From positions 1 to 27,986 of the forward strand of contig JACQED010000256.1 of the NCBI GenBank assembly GCA_016200785.1: a stretch of 27,986 nt of DNA. Reading direction: 5' to 3'. A program made the translations under genes and the position numbers. Source of the stretch: Chloroflexota bacterium (GTDB taxonomy: Bacteria; Chloroflexota; Anaerolineae; Anaerolineales; JACQED01). The notes under the pieces were generated by a model. The model did no database searches. It was not told where the DNA came from and worked only from the letters and a program-made list of their open reading frames with translations. How positions within the stretch are numbered: the first letter of the stretch is position 1; each line of letters opens with the position of its first letter. This document shows positions 1 to 6,639 of this stretch, in pieces.

Positions 1-116
1 ACGAACGCCGTCCAGCGCATCGCGTCCTTTTGCTCCGGCTTGAGAAAGAGCAGGGCAACGACGCCGAGGAGGGGGAAGAAGGTGACGAGGGTGAGAGTGG
101 AGAAGAGTACGGTCAT
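1..116 (-). CDS. nuoM: NADH-quinone oxidoreductase subunit M, N-terminal fragment
   Basis: Only the first 38 codons are in the window; the gene continues past the left edge. The ATG at 116-114 follows a good ribosome site (GAGGA, six bases upstream). The fragment is a hydrophobic first helix (residues about 3-26, rich in L, T, V and F) followed by a short charged stretch, as expected for the start of NuoM, one of the three antiporter-like proton-pumping subunits of complex I. The assignment rests mainly on position: it follows nuoL in a complete nuoA-L series. It is separated from nuoL by about 1.1 kb of toxin-antitoxin-like genes. NuoN, normally next, is not visible. Confidence 0.8.
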   Translation of the reverse strand, partial: MTVLFSTLTLVTFFPLLGVVALLFLKPEQKDAMRWTAF

Positions 117-199
117 TGAATTTCCTCAGATCAGGCGACTGCTTCCAGAGGATGGGAAGCGGGCAAACGGATGCAGGCCATTTGAATGAACAGCGCGCG

Positions 200-634
200 T
201 CAACCGTTGCGTTTTCTTCCCGAACGCTGCGAACCGGCCAAGGCCCTGGCTTGCCTGCGCGTTGATGTAGTCGCCGGTGCGCGCTTGGCAGGCAACTTTT
301 TCGCCAGGATTGGCCCCGCTTTCTGTTGCCTGCGTGTCTTCTTTCGAGGCGCAGATGCTCTTTCGACATTGCTCCATCCGGCGCGCAACAGTGTCGTAAC
401 GGCAATGTCTTCATCAACGTCTTCCCAGTGGATCCCTATGCCACGGGCAATTAGCCGCCAGTCGGCGCGTTGCTTGGGCGTCGCGTCTCGCAAGCGGGGA
501 AACCACTCCAAGGGCACGGATACTTCACGGCCATCGGAAAGTCGGATGTGCAACGCGTCCATCGAAAAACCGACATCTACAGCCAATACTGCTGTGGGGC
601 TAGTCGCCGCTGGATTCAGTACGGAAGTGTTCAT
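200..634 (-). CDS. DUF2442 domain protein with a long basic tail (putative antitoxin-like partner of the DUF4160 gene)
   Basis: This 144-residue protein has a DUF2442 core at about residues 15-85: a VDVGFSMDALHIRLSDGREV strand region, then VPLEWFPRL, a basic stretch after ATPKQR and the family ending GIGIHWEDVDEDI. The last ~55 residues are very basic (clusters such as PRKKTRRQQK and SGRKRNG), longer than the usual ~85-residue family member, and suggest nucleic-acid binding (inference). The start overlaps the end of the upstream DUF4160 gene by 35 bp. DUF4160-DUF2442 neighbours are a recurrent pair often regarded as toxin-antitoxin-like; the biochemical role is not known to me. The gene ends 83 bp before nuoM on the same strand, so it can be co-transcribed with the nuo genes. 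Confidence 0.82.
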   Translation of the reverse strand: MNTSVLNPAATSPTAVLAVDVGFSMDALHIRLSDGREVSVPLEWFPRLRDATPKQRADWRLIARGIGIHWEDVDEDIAVTTLLRAGWSNVERASAPRKKTRRQQKAGPILAKKLPAKRAPATTSTRRQARALAGSQRSGRKRNG

Positions 635-851
635 CCCATTTCTCCAGGAAGAACGGGGCGCGTTCTTCCACCAATCCCCTGACTTTGCGGAGTTCCTTTG
701 AGTTGTATCCCACCGCCCAGACGAGTTCCACTGGTGACAACCAAAACTTGGCAGCGTTCTCGGCTGTCTCGACGTGGATGTGGGGCGGTTCTTGGCCTTC
801 TCGGCTGAAGAAGTAGAACCGATGTGAGCCGATTTTCAGGACAGTCGGCAT
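600..851 (-). CDS. DUF4160 domain protein (putative toxin-like partner of DUF2442)
   Basis: This 83-residue protein has the typical DUF4160 layout: MPTVLKIGSHRFYFFSREG at the N-terminus, the EPPHIHVE motif at about residues 21-28, an AKFWLSP segment and a C-terminal helix ending KWDEHF. Its full length matches the family. An in-frame TGA lies two codons before the ATG at 851, so this start is fixed, although no strong ribosome site is seen. The 3' end overlaps the DUF2442 gene by 35 bp, implying coupled translation. Family function is unproven; the genomic pairing suggests a toxin-antitoxin-like or regulatory pair. It lies in the nuoL-nuoM gap. Confidence 0.85.
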   Translation of the reverse strand: MPTVLKIGSHRFYFFSREGQEPPHIHVETAENAAKFWLSPVELVWAVGYNSKELRKVRGLVEERAPFFLEKWDEHFRTESSGD

Positions 852-973
852 GATTCAAGGCGATCCCTTTGATGCCCCCCAAAGTGTGGCGTCATGATCC
901 TGACGACCGGCAAAGACTCGGCAGTCACCTGCTGGAAGTAGATCGGCGCGCGGCCATATCTGGCAAACACTCT
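852..973. other. Short intergenic stretch with no convincing gene
   Basis: The 122 bp between the ribbon-helix-helix/DUF5678 gene and the DUF4160 gene contain one minus-strand open frame of roughly 45 codons beginning with GTG near 967, which I cannot match to any family. A partner gene for the upstream antitoxin-like protein would be expected here but is not seen. Confidence 0.4.
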
Positions 974-1228
974 CTAGCCCAGTGCGCATTTATCCACGTC
1001 CGAATCAATTACCTTGCCTTTGTACACTGCGACGAACTTATCGGCGTATTCTTTCAGCAGGCTCTCGCGCATGGCCTCATACGCCCGCGCCTCAGCCTCA
1101 AAACGCTCTTGCCAGTGGATATCGAGAAACTGGCGTAGAGCCTTCGTTACCAGATCGTCCACGGCAACATCGTCGGACTTAGCAGTTTCGGAAATCTCGG
1201 TTTCTAGATCAGGAGGCAATTTGAGCAT
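974..1228 (-). CDS. Antitoxin-like protein: ribbon-helix-helix-like N-terminus and DUF5678-like C-terminus
   Basis: This is an 84-residue protein. Residues about 1-35 (LKLPPDLETEISETAK and onward to ALRQFLD) look like a ribbon-helix-helix DNA-binding fold, and residues about 48-78 (LLKEYADKFVAVYKGKVIDS) match the DUF5678 pattern in which a leucine-rich helix is followed by 'VAVxxGKV'. The ATG at 1228 has a GAGGTG ribosome site eight bases upstream. An alternative GTG at 1273 overlaps the nuoL stop (GTGA) and would add 15 basic residues. Such proteins are usually encoded beside a small toxin or protease-like partner; none is recognisable here, so this may be an orphan. The role is inferred from fold only. 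Confidence 0.65.
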   Translation of the reverse strand: MLKLPPDLETEISETAKSDDVAVDDLVTKALRQFLDIHWQERFEAEARAYEAMRESLLKEYADKFVAVYKGKVIDSDVDKCALG

Positions 1229-1269
1229 CAAAGTTGCACCTCGCCGACGACCTGTGAAATCCCGCCTGA

Positions 1270-3372
1270 TCACCGGCTCAACAAGAACGCCGCCAGCACC
1301 GCTACCGCGCCGATGAACACGCCAAGGGCATAGTTCCTAACGTACCCCGTCTCGATACGGCGGAAACGCGCGGCGATCCCTTTTGCCAATTCGGCCAAGC
1401 CGTTCGCCAGCCGGTCAATGAAGCCGAGGTCAATCCCTTCGGCGGTGAGCATCGCTCCGCCGTTGAATCCTGCCGCCAGGACGCGGTCGTGGAACCAATC
1501 GTGCCAGAAGCGCCAGTCGATCACATCGGCCAGAAAGCGCGAGAGCCAGATGTACGGGCGGATGAACAGCAGGCCATAGAGTTCGTCCACCCACCATTTG
1601 CAATTCAGCGCGACGAACAGCGCGCCCATCTTTTGAAGAGGATCGGGCTCCCCGGCGGCCATCGGCTTGCGATAGTAGACCGCCGCAGAGAGCGCGATGC
1701 CGGCGAGGGCGACGACCGTAGAAATCACGGCGACGACGATATTGAAATCGCCGGACTCGTAGAGTTCACTCGTGTGCTTCAGCCAGTTCGTCATCGAATT
1801 CAGGCCGGGCAGATTGAGCGCGCCGCCCAGAACGGACAGCCCGGCGAGAATGACCAGCGGCACGAGCATCACGACCGCGCTCTCCGAAGCGTGCTTGGCC
1901 GCGTCGGTGCGGCCTTCGCCGAAGAAGACCATGAAGATTTGCCGGCCCATGTAGAAGGCGGTGAAGAAGGCGGCGATGGCCAACAGCAAATACACAACCA
2001 GCCCGTGCCACTGACCTCCGCCGAGGCCGGCGCGCCAGGCGTCCGCCAGAATCTCATCCTTCGACCAGAAGCCGGCCAGCGGCAGGATGCCTGCCAGCGT
2101 CAGCGCGCCGATGGTGTACACCCAGAATGTGACTTTCATCTTTCCGCGCAATCCACCCATGTTGCGCATGTCTTGAGGGTCGAATGGCTGATGGCCGATG
2201 GCTGATGGCTGATGGCCTGCCTGATGACTGCCTACGGATGACTGATGACTGGCGTGAGGGTGACCGTGCTCCAATCCGTGAATGACGGAACCTGAGGCGA
2301 GGAACAGCAGGGCCTTGAAGAAGGCGTGCGTGACCAAATGGAACATCCCGGCGACGTAGGCCCCGAGGCCGACCGCCGCGATCATGAAACCCAGCTGGCT
2401 GATCGTCGAATAGGCCAGCACGCGCTTGATGTCGAATTGGCCGACGGCGATTGTCCCCGCGAGAAGCGCTGTGGACGCGCCGATCAGAGCGACGACGACC
2501 TGCGAGGCAGGGGCGAGATTGTACAGCGGCGCGGAGCGGGTGATCATATAGACACCCGCCGTCACCATCGTCGCCGCGTGGATGAGCGCCGAAACAGGAG
2601 TCGGGCCGGCCATCGCGTCCGGCAACCAAACGTACAGCGGGATTTGCGCCGACTTGCCCGTCGCGCCGACGAGGAGCAACAGCGTAATCGCCGTGATGAT
2701 CGGCAACATCTCCGGCATCGCTTCGCGCAGGTGCTCGGCCATGCCGAACACGCTGTCAAACTGGAACGTCCCGAACGTCCAGAAGATCAGGAACATCCCA
2801 AGCAAGAAGCCAAAGTCGCCGACACGGTTGACGACGAAGGCCTTCTTCGCCGCAACCGCGTTGCCCGTGCCAACGCCGAGGCCGCCGCTTTCACGGTCAA
2901 ACCAGAAACCGATGAGCAGATACGAGCACAGCCCCACGAGTTCCCAGCCGACGAACAACATCAAGTAGTTGTCACCCGTCACGAGAACGAGCATCGAGGC
3001 GAGGAAAAGATTCAGGTACACGAAGAAGCGCGGGAAACGCTCGTCGCCCTTCATGTACCCGATGGCGTAGATGTGGATCAGCGTGCCGACGCCAGTGACG
3101 ACGAGCATCATCGTGACCGAGAGTGTGTCTATCTTGAACGCCCAGGGCACGGAGAGATTGCCGATCACGATCCAGTCGGCCAGCTTCACCGTCGCGCCCC
3201 TCGGTTGGCCGAGCAGAGCGACGAACTCCAGCACGGCGATCACGAACGACGAACCAGCCGCGATGGAGGCCACGATGCCCGCTCCCGGATCGCGGAACTG
3301 CCTGCCGAAAAAAGCGTTGATGAGGAGGCCGACTACAGGGAATAGGACGATGAGGGGAATGAGATTGAACAT
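1270..3372 (-). CDS. nuoL: NADH-quinone oxidoreductase subunit L
   Basis: This is the large antiporter-like membrane subunit of complex I, 700 residues, slightly longer than the usual 610-680. Multiple transmembrane helices are evident from the MFNLIPLIVLFPVVGLLI start to the last helix before LLSR. Family hallmarks include MLFVGWELVGLCSYLLIGFW, VNRVGDFGFLLG, LPDAMAGPTPVSALIHAATM, and the long amphipathic C-terminal arm. The reading frame stays open upstream of the ATG at 3372, but that part is the antisense of the yefM-like gene and is not coding. No ribosome site precedes the ATG; the best purine run is more than 15 bases away. Residues about 373-397, after GSVIHGLEHG, are a His/Gln/Ser-rich insertion encoded by heptamer repeats, just before the conserved DMRNMGGLRGKM. 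Confidence 0.97.
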   Translation of the reverse strand: MFNLIPLIVLFPVVGLLINAFFGRQFRDPGAGIVASIAAGSSFVIAVLEFVALLGQPRGATVKLADWIVIGNLSVPWAFKIDTLSVTMMLVVTGVGTLIHIYAIGYMKGDERFPRFFVYLNLFLASMLVLVTGDNYLMLFVGWELVGLCSYLLIGFWFDRESGGLGVGTGNAVAAKKAFVVNRVGDFGFLLGMFLIFWTFGTFQFDSVFGMAEHLREAMPEMLPIITAITLLLLVGATGKSAQIPLYVWLPDAMAGPTPVSALIHAATMVTAGVYMITRSAPLYNLAPASQVVVALIGASTALLAGTIAVGQFDIKRVLAYSTISQLGFMIAAVGLGAYVAGMFHLVTHAFFKALLFLASGSVIHGLEHGHPHASHQSSVGSHQAGHQPSAIGHQPFDPQDMRNMGGLRGKMKVTFWVYTIGALTLAGILPLAGFWSKDEILADAWRAGLGGGQWHGLVVYLLLAIAAFFTAFYMGRQIFMVFFGEGRTDAAKHASESAVVMLVPLVILAGLSVLGGALNLPGLNSMTNWLKHTSELYESGDFNIVVAVISTVVALAGIALSAAVYYRKPMAAGEPDPLQKMGALFVALNCKWWVDELYGLLFIRPYIWLSRFLADVIDWRFWHDWFHDRVLAAGFNGGAMLTAEGIDLGFIDRLANGLAELAKGIAARFRRIETGYVRNYALGVFIGAVAVLAAFLLSR
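2181..2254. repeat. Degenerate heptamer repeat inside nuoL
   Basis: Plus-strand units of 7 bp based on CTGATGG (also CCGATGG, CTGATGA, CGGATGA) run through this stretch. It encodes a low-complexity His/Gln/Ser segment absent from typical NuoL proteins and keeps the frame. Confidence 0.8.
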
Positions 3373-3375
3373 TGA

Positions 3376-3404
3376 TTTACAGGCTGTCCTGTCCGTGCTA
3401 CAAT
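3376..3404 (+). promoter_or_regulatory. Sigma-70-type promoter of the yefM/relE-like pair with palindromic operator
   Basis: TTTACA (3376-3381) and TACAAT (3399-3404) are separated by exactly 17 bp. A perfect inverted repeat ACAGG-ctgt-CCTGT (3379-3392) overlaps the -35 and the spacer, a fitting place for autoregulation by the antitoxin (inference). The expected start near 3411 gives a short leader containing the AAGGAG ribosome site at 3415-3420. The -35 lies only four bases from the divergent nuoL start codon. Confidence 0.72.
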
Positions 3405-3426
3405 CTGACTGCGAAAGGAGTCTACG

Positions 3427-3741
3427 ATGAACTCCCTCATTACAGATACAATAGTTTCTTTCACAGATTTCCGAGAAAACTTGACGGCGTACATCAATCG
3501 AGTTCGCCGGGGTCAGCCTGTTTCCGTCACCGAGGGCAAAAAGGCTGACATCATAATAATCAAACGGGACGAAATTGCGCGTCTCCTCCGTCGCATCGAA
3601 GAACTGGAAGCGCTCGTTGAAACCTACGAGATACTCAGCGACTCCAAAGCGATGGACGAAATCCGTCAAAGTGAAGAAGACATCACCGCCGGTCGTTTCG
3701 TTACGCTGGATGAACTTGAAGCGGAGTGGAGCAGGTCATGA
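3427..3741 (+). CDS. Phd/YefM-family antitoxin
   Basis: This 104-residue protein has the YefM/Phd N-terminal fold: TIVSFTDFRENLTAYINRVRRGQPVSVT, then IIIIKRDEIARLL at about residues 43-55, which forms the DNA-binding dimer in this family. The acidic C-terminus (about 60-104) would wrap and neutralise the toxin. AAGGAG lies six bases before the ATG. It overlaps the toxin gene by 4 bp (ATGA). The pair lies in the nuoK-nuoL gap but faces the opposite direction, with its own promoter, so it is an independent insert rather than a member of the nuo message. Confidence 0.93.
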   Translation: MNSLITDTIVSFTDFRENLTAYINRVRRGQPVSVTEGKKADIIIIKRDEIARLLRRIEELEALVETYEILSDSKAMDEIRQSEEDITAGRFVTLDELEAEWSRS

Positions 3742-4049
3742 GCAAGGTCAGAATTACTCGACGTTGCACAGCAGAGCACCTGCCCGAACTCCCCAAAAGC
3801 ATCAGAACAGCCGCCCTCAAGAAACTCCGCAATCTCGCCGGCGATCCAAAGTCCGGCAAACCGCTTACCGGTGATCTGCGCCCATATCGCACCGTCCGCG
3901 TCGGACGATATCGAATCGTTTACCGCTACGACCCCACGGAGGATGTGGTTTGGGTTGTCCTTATCGCCATTCGACGTGAGGGCTCGCGCAACGATGTATA
4001 CGAACGACTTCTTAAAGACCTGCAGAGCGGCAAGGTCAAACTCGAATAA
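3738..4049 (+). CDS. RelE/ParE-superfamily toxin
   Basis: This 103-residue protein starts with ATG at 3738, overlapping the antitoxin stop as ATGA; a GTG 12 bases upstream is less likely. The fold order is clear: an N-terminal strand, two helices (LPKSIRTAALKKLRNLAGDP), GKPLTGDLRPYRTVRVGRYR at about 45-64, then IVYRY and VVLIAIRREGSRNDVYERL near the C-terminus. The motif 'Y-R-x-R-x-G-x-Y-R-I-x-Y' is standard for RelE-type ribosome-dependent mRNA interferases; ParE-like gyrase activity cannot be excluded from sequence. It ends 7 bp from the end of nuoK, tail to tail, with no terminator between. Confidence 0.93.
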   Translation: MSKVRITRRCTAEHLPELPKSIRTAALKKLRNLAGDPKSGKPLTGDLRPYRTVRVGRYRIVYRYDPTEDVVWVVLIAIRREGSRNDVYERLLKDLQSGKVKLE

Positions 4050-4056
4050 CGGCCCC

Positions 4057-4359
4057 CTATCCCCTCAGAGTATTAATCTCGTCCACGTTGATGCTCTTCT
4101 TCGTCCTGAAGATCGCGACGATCAGCGCTAACCCCACCGCGACTTCGGCAGCGGCGACCGTCATCACAAAGAAGACGAATATTTGGCCGTCGAGCGAGGC
4201 GAACTGCCGCGCGAAGGCGACGAAGGCCAGGTTGGCCGAATTGAGCATGAGTTCGACCGACATGAAGATGATGATCGCGTTGCGCCGGATCAGCACCCCG
4301 GCAACGCCCATCGTAAAGAGAATGGCGGAGAGGGCGATGTAGTAAGTGGTAGGAACCAT
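4057..4359 (-). CDS. nuoK: NADH-quinone oxidoreductase subunit K
   Basis: This is a small membrane subunit of complex I, 100 residues, the standard length. It has three transmembrane helices: about 4-22 (YYIALSAILFTMGVAGVL), 27-50 and 58-82. The conserved glutamates are present in SVELMLNSANL (helix 2) and in AAAEVAVGLALI (helix 3). The ATG at 4359 is chosen; the frame is open to a TTG five codons upstream, but GGAG sits nine bases before the ATG and 100 residues is the family length. That GGAG lies within the heptamer-repeat tract between nuoJ and nuoK. Downstream, nuoL is separated by the antisense yefM/relE pair. Confidence 0.96.
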   Translation of the reverse strand: MVPTTYYIALSAILFTMGVAGVLIRRNAIIIFMSVELMLNSANLAFVAFARQFASLDGQIFVFFVMTVAAAEVAVGLALIVAIFRTKKSINVDEINTLRG

Positions 4360-4368
4360 GAAGTCGAA

Positions 4369-4447
4369 CTCCAAACTTCAAATTCCAAACTCCAAATGCC
4401 TCACTTGCCCGTTTGAGATTTGGAGTTTGGGATTTGGGATTTTCCTT
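4369..4447. repeat. Inverted heptamer-repeat element at the nuoJ/nuoK junction
   Basis: Two tracts of 7-bp units lie head to head: left arm units CTCCAAA, CTTCAAA and TTCCAAA, and right arm units TTTGGAG, TTTGGGA and TTTGGGA. Positions 4379-4397 pair with 4418-4436 over 19 bp with a single mismatch (T opposite G), leaving a 20-base loop. The right arm encodes the extra C-terminal residues of NuoJ and the left arm supplies the likely nuoK ribosome site. Confidence 0.85.
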
Positions 4448-4955
4448 TTTCGTCTCTCGTCAACACGATCGCTCCGACCATCGCCGCCAGCAAAAGCACC
4501 GAGGTCACTTCGAATGGCAGGAGGTATGTGGTGAACAGGCTTGCGCCAATGGCCTGCGGGCCGCCGAAGCCGGCCGCCGCCGTTTCACTCAGCGCCGGCG
4601 GGGGCGCGCCTAACCCGCGCGTCACGATGACAACTCCCGCCTCGACGAGGAGCACGATGCCGAGCACGACTGCGAGCGGCGCTTGCCAGGGCAGAACTGA
4701 TTTCTGCCGCAGCCGTTCCGCGCCGAGGAGCATGATGACGAACAGGAAGAGCACCATGATCGCCCCGGCGTACACCGTCACCTGCGCCATGGCGATAAAC
4801 GGCGCGCCGAGCAGGAGAAAGAACACCGCCACCGTCGCGAAGTTCACAATCAAGAATAGCGCCGAGTACACGGCATTGCGGCTCAAGAGCATTCCACCAG
4901 CGGCGAGCATGGCGATGAGCGCGAGGAGGAAGAAGAGGCTGAGTTCGATAGTCAT
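4401..4955 (-). CDS. nuoJ: NADH-quinone oxidoreductase subunit J
   Basis: This is a membrane subunit of complex I, 184 residues, with five predicted transmembrane helices: about 5-22, 28-50, 54-77, 91-112 and 141-165. The conserved helix-3 region reads MAQVTVYAGAIMVLFLFVIM, which holds the VYAGA motif implicated in coupling in this family. The last ~14 residues (GKSQIPNSKSQTGK) are unusual: they are encoded by the heptamer tract, while NuoJ proteins normally end soon after the MVGAIVL helix. The start at 4955 follows nuoI by 21 bp. Confidence 0.96.
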   Translation of the reverse strand: MTIELSLFFLLALIAMLAAGGMLLSRNAVYSALFLIVNFATVAVFFLLLGAPFIAMAQVTVYAGAIMVLFLFVIMLLGAERLRQKSVLPWQAPLAVVLGIVLLVEAGVVIVTRGLGAPPPALSETAAAGFGGPQAIGASLFTTYLLPFEVTSVLLLAAMVGAIVLTRDEKGKSQIPNSKSQTGK

Positions 4956-4961
4956 TTGACC

Positions 4962-4982
4962 TTTGGAGTTTGGAATTTACAC
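4962..4982. repeat. Short heptamer tract at the nuoI/nuoJ junction
   Basis: Three 7-bp units in register (TTTGGAG, TTTGGAA, TTTACAC) fill most of the 21-bp gap and reach the nuoI stop codon. They belong to the same family as the tracts at nuoJ/K, nuoD/E and nuoB/C. Confidence 0.7.
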
Positions 4983-5477
4983 GGGGTCTTTCATCACCGG
5001 AATCGATCGGTCAAATTTCCCCGGCTGGACTGCCTGCGGCGTGGGCCGCCCGGCCTGAGGCACCGGAACGATGAGCATCTCTTTGGTGTAGATCGAACTC
5101 TGCCGGTCTACAAACGAGAGTTCGTAGTTGTTCTCCAGCACGATCGCTTCGGTCGGGCAGGCATCTTCGCAGAAACCGCAGAAGATACAGCGGAGCATGT
5201 TGATCTCGTACACCTGGGCATAGCGCTCCCCTGGCGAGTAACGATGCTGGTCGGTGTTCTCGGCAGCGTCTACGAAGATCGCGTCAGCCGGGCAGGCAGC
5301 GGCGCATAACGCGCAGCCGATGCACTTCTCCAGCCCGTTGTCGTAACGCTTCAGTTCGTGCCGCCCGCGAAAGCGCTCCCGGGTGGGCCGCTTGATCTCC
5401 GGGTACTGAACCGTCACCGGTTCTTCGAACATGTGCTTGAACGTCGTGCCCAAGCCGCGAACGATTTCTGTGAACAT
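4977..5477 (-). CDS. nuoI: NADH-quinone oxidoreductase subunit I (two [4Fe-4S])
   Basis: This is a 166-residue peripheral-arm subunit carrying clusters N6a and N6b. Two ferredoxin motifs are visible: C52-x2-C55-x2-C58-x3-C62 (CIGCALCAAACP) and C97-x2-C100-x2-C103-x3-C107 (CIFCGFCEDACP). The N-terminal amphipathic helix (EIVRGLGTTFKHMF) and the YPEIKRP segment that docks on the membrane arm are present. The C-terminus is extended and proline-rich. It lies 4 bp after nuoH, which indicates tight coupling. Confidence 0.97.
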   Translation of the reverse strand: MFTEIVRGLGTTFKHMFEEPVTVQYPEIKRPTRERFRGRHELKRYDNGLEKCIGCALCAAACPADAIFVDAAENTDQHRYSPGERYAQVYEINMLRCIFCGFCEDACPTEAIVLENNYELSFVDRQSSIYTKEMLIVPVPQAGRPTPQAVQPGKFDRSIPVMKDPV

Positions 5478-5481
5478 GTCT

Positions 5482-6633
5482 CTAAGTTCCCCTCACCGCC
5501 AGCCCGACTCGCCCGGCCAGATATGCCGCGACGACAACTACCAATACCCCAATGATGATCCAGAACGCGACCGGCGAGACGAGCGCCGCCGCCGTCACCA
5601 TCACATTCGCCAGCGCCAGCGGCAGCATCACCTTCCAGCCGAGCGCCATCAGCCGGTCGTACCGCAGACGGGGGTGCGTCGAACGCAGCCAGATCATGAA
5701 GAACAACGACGCCGCAACTTTAGCCCAAAAGTAGATCAGTCCGAGCAGGCCGAGGTCGAGTCCGCCGACGAATTGCACGAGCGGTTCAGGAAATGCCGCC
5801 GGCAATTGCGGCGCGCCGAGGTCGGCGAACGGCCCGCGCCAGCCGCCCAGGAACAGCGTGGTGAAGATCGCGCTCACGCCGATCATTTTGATGTACTCGG
5901 CCATAAAGAACAGCGCGAACTTCATGCCCGAGTATTCGGTGTGATAGCCGGCGGTCAGTTCCTGCTCGGCCTCCGGCATGTCGAACGGCGCGCGATTGAC
6001 TTCGGCCAGCGCGGCCACGTAGAAGACGAGCGCGGCCACAGGCTGTAACAAGATGAAGGGCAGTTTGCTTTGCGCGTTGACGATGTCGCCGAGGCTCATC
6101 GAGCCGGCCAGCAACAGCGGCCCGACGATAGCCAGGCCGAGCGACAGTTCGTAACTCACCATCTGCGCCGTCGAACGCAGTCCGCCCAGCATCGCGTACT
6201 TGTTGTTCGACGACCAGCCCGCCAGCACGATGCCGTACACCGCGATCGACGCGACCGACAGAATGTACAAGATGCCCACATTGAGATCGGTGATGCCGAG
6301 CAAAATCTTGCGCCCGAACAACGTGACCGTCGGCCCCCACGGCACGACCCCGAGAATGATCAGCGCCGGGATCACGGTGATGATCGGCGCGATCATGAAG
6401 ATCACTTTGTCCGCGCCGCCGGGGATGAACTCCTCTTTGAAAATGAGTTTGATCCCATCGGCCACCGGCTGAAAGAATCCCCCCGGCCCGGCGCGGTTCG
6501 GCCCGATGCGCACCTGCAACAGCGCCGCCACTTTGCGCTCGGCAAACGTCATGTAGGCAAAGCCGGTCAGCAACACGAAGCAACTGATCGCGGCTTTGAT
6601 AAACCATTCGAGGATCAGCGTCCAGTCAATCAT
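5482..6633 (-). CDS. nuoH: NADH-quinone oxidoreductase subunit H
   Basis: This 383-residue membrane subunit, with about eight or nine helices, forms the quinone-entry site with NuoB and NuoD. Signature stretches are RKVAALLQVRIGPNRAGPGG near residue 33, the EVNRAPFDMPEAEQELTAGY loop at about 213-232, and YSGMKFALFFMAEYIKM. It is longer than the ~325-residue E. coli protein, mostly through the loop GWRGPFADLGAPQLP and a C-terminal extra helix. It lies between nuoG (6-bp gap) and nuoI (4-bp gap). Confidence 0.97.
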   Translation of the reverse strand: MIDWTLILEWFIKAAISCFVLLTGFAYMTFAERKVAALLQVRIGPNRAGPGGFFQPVADGIKLIFKEEFIPGGADKVIFMIAPIITVIPALIILGVVPWGPTVTLFGRKILLGITDLNVGILYILSVASIAVYGIVLAGWSSNNKYAMLGGLRSTAQMVSYELSLGLAIVGPLLLAGSMSLGDIVNAQSKLPFILLQPVAALVFYVAALAEVNRAPFDMPEAEQELTAGYHTEYSGMKFALFFMAEYIKMIGVSAIFTTLFLGGWRGPFADLGAPQLPAAFPEPLVQFVGGLDLGLLGLIYFWAKVAASLFFMIWLRSTHPRLRYDRLMALGWKVMLPLALANVMVTAAALVSPVAFWIIIGVLVVVVAAYLAGRVGLAVRGT

Positions 6634-6639
6634 CGTCGC

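Noticed and set aside
850..973. Possible ~45-codon minus-strand gene after the ribbon-helix-helix/DUF5678 gene
   Set aside because: No match to a known partner family and no ribosome site; may be a remnant but cannot be supported.
2181..2254. CRISPR-like array
   Set aside because: Units are 7 bp without spacers of constant length; a simple tandem repeat, not a CRISPR.
2326..3345. Long plus-strand frames opposite nuoL, nuoG and glyQS (up to 300-500 codons)
   Set aside because: They are open frames opposite GC-rich genes, with Arg/Asp/His-rich products and no family features; the minus-strand genes are certain.
3373..3669. Upstream extension of nuoL by 99 codons
   Set aside because: It is the antisense of the YefM-like gene; NuoL proteins begin at MFNLIPL and the TA gene has its own promoter and ribosome site.
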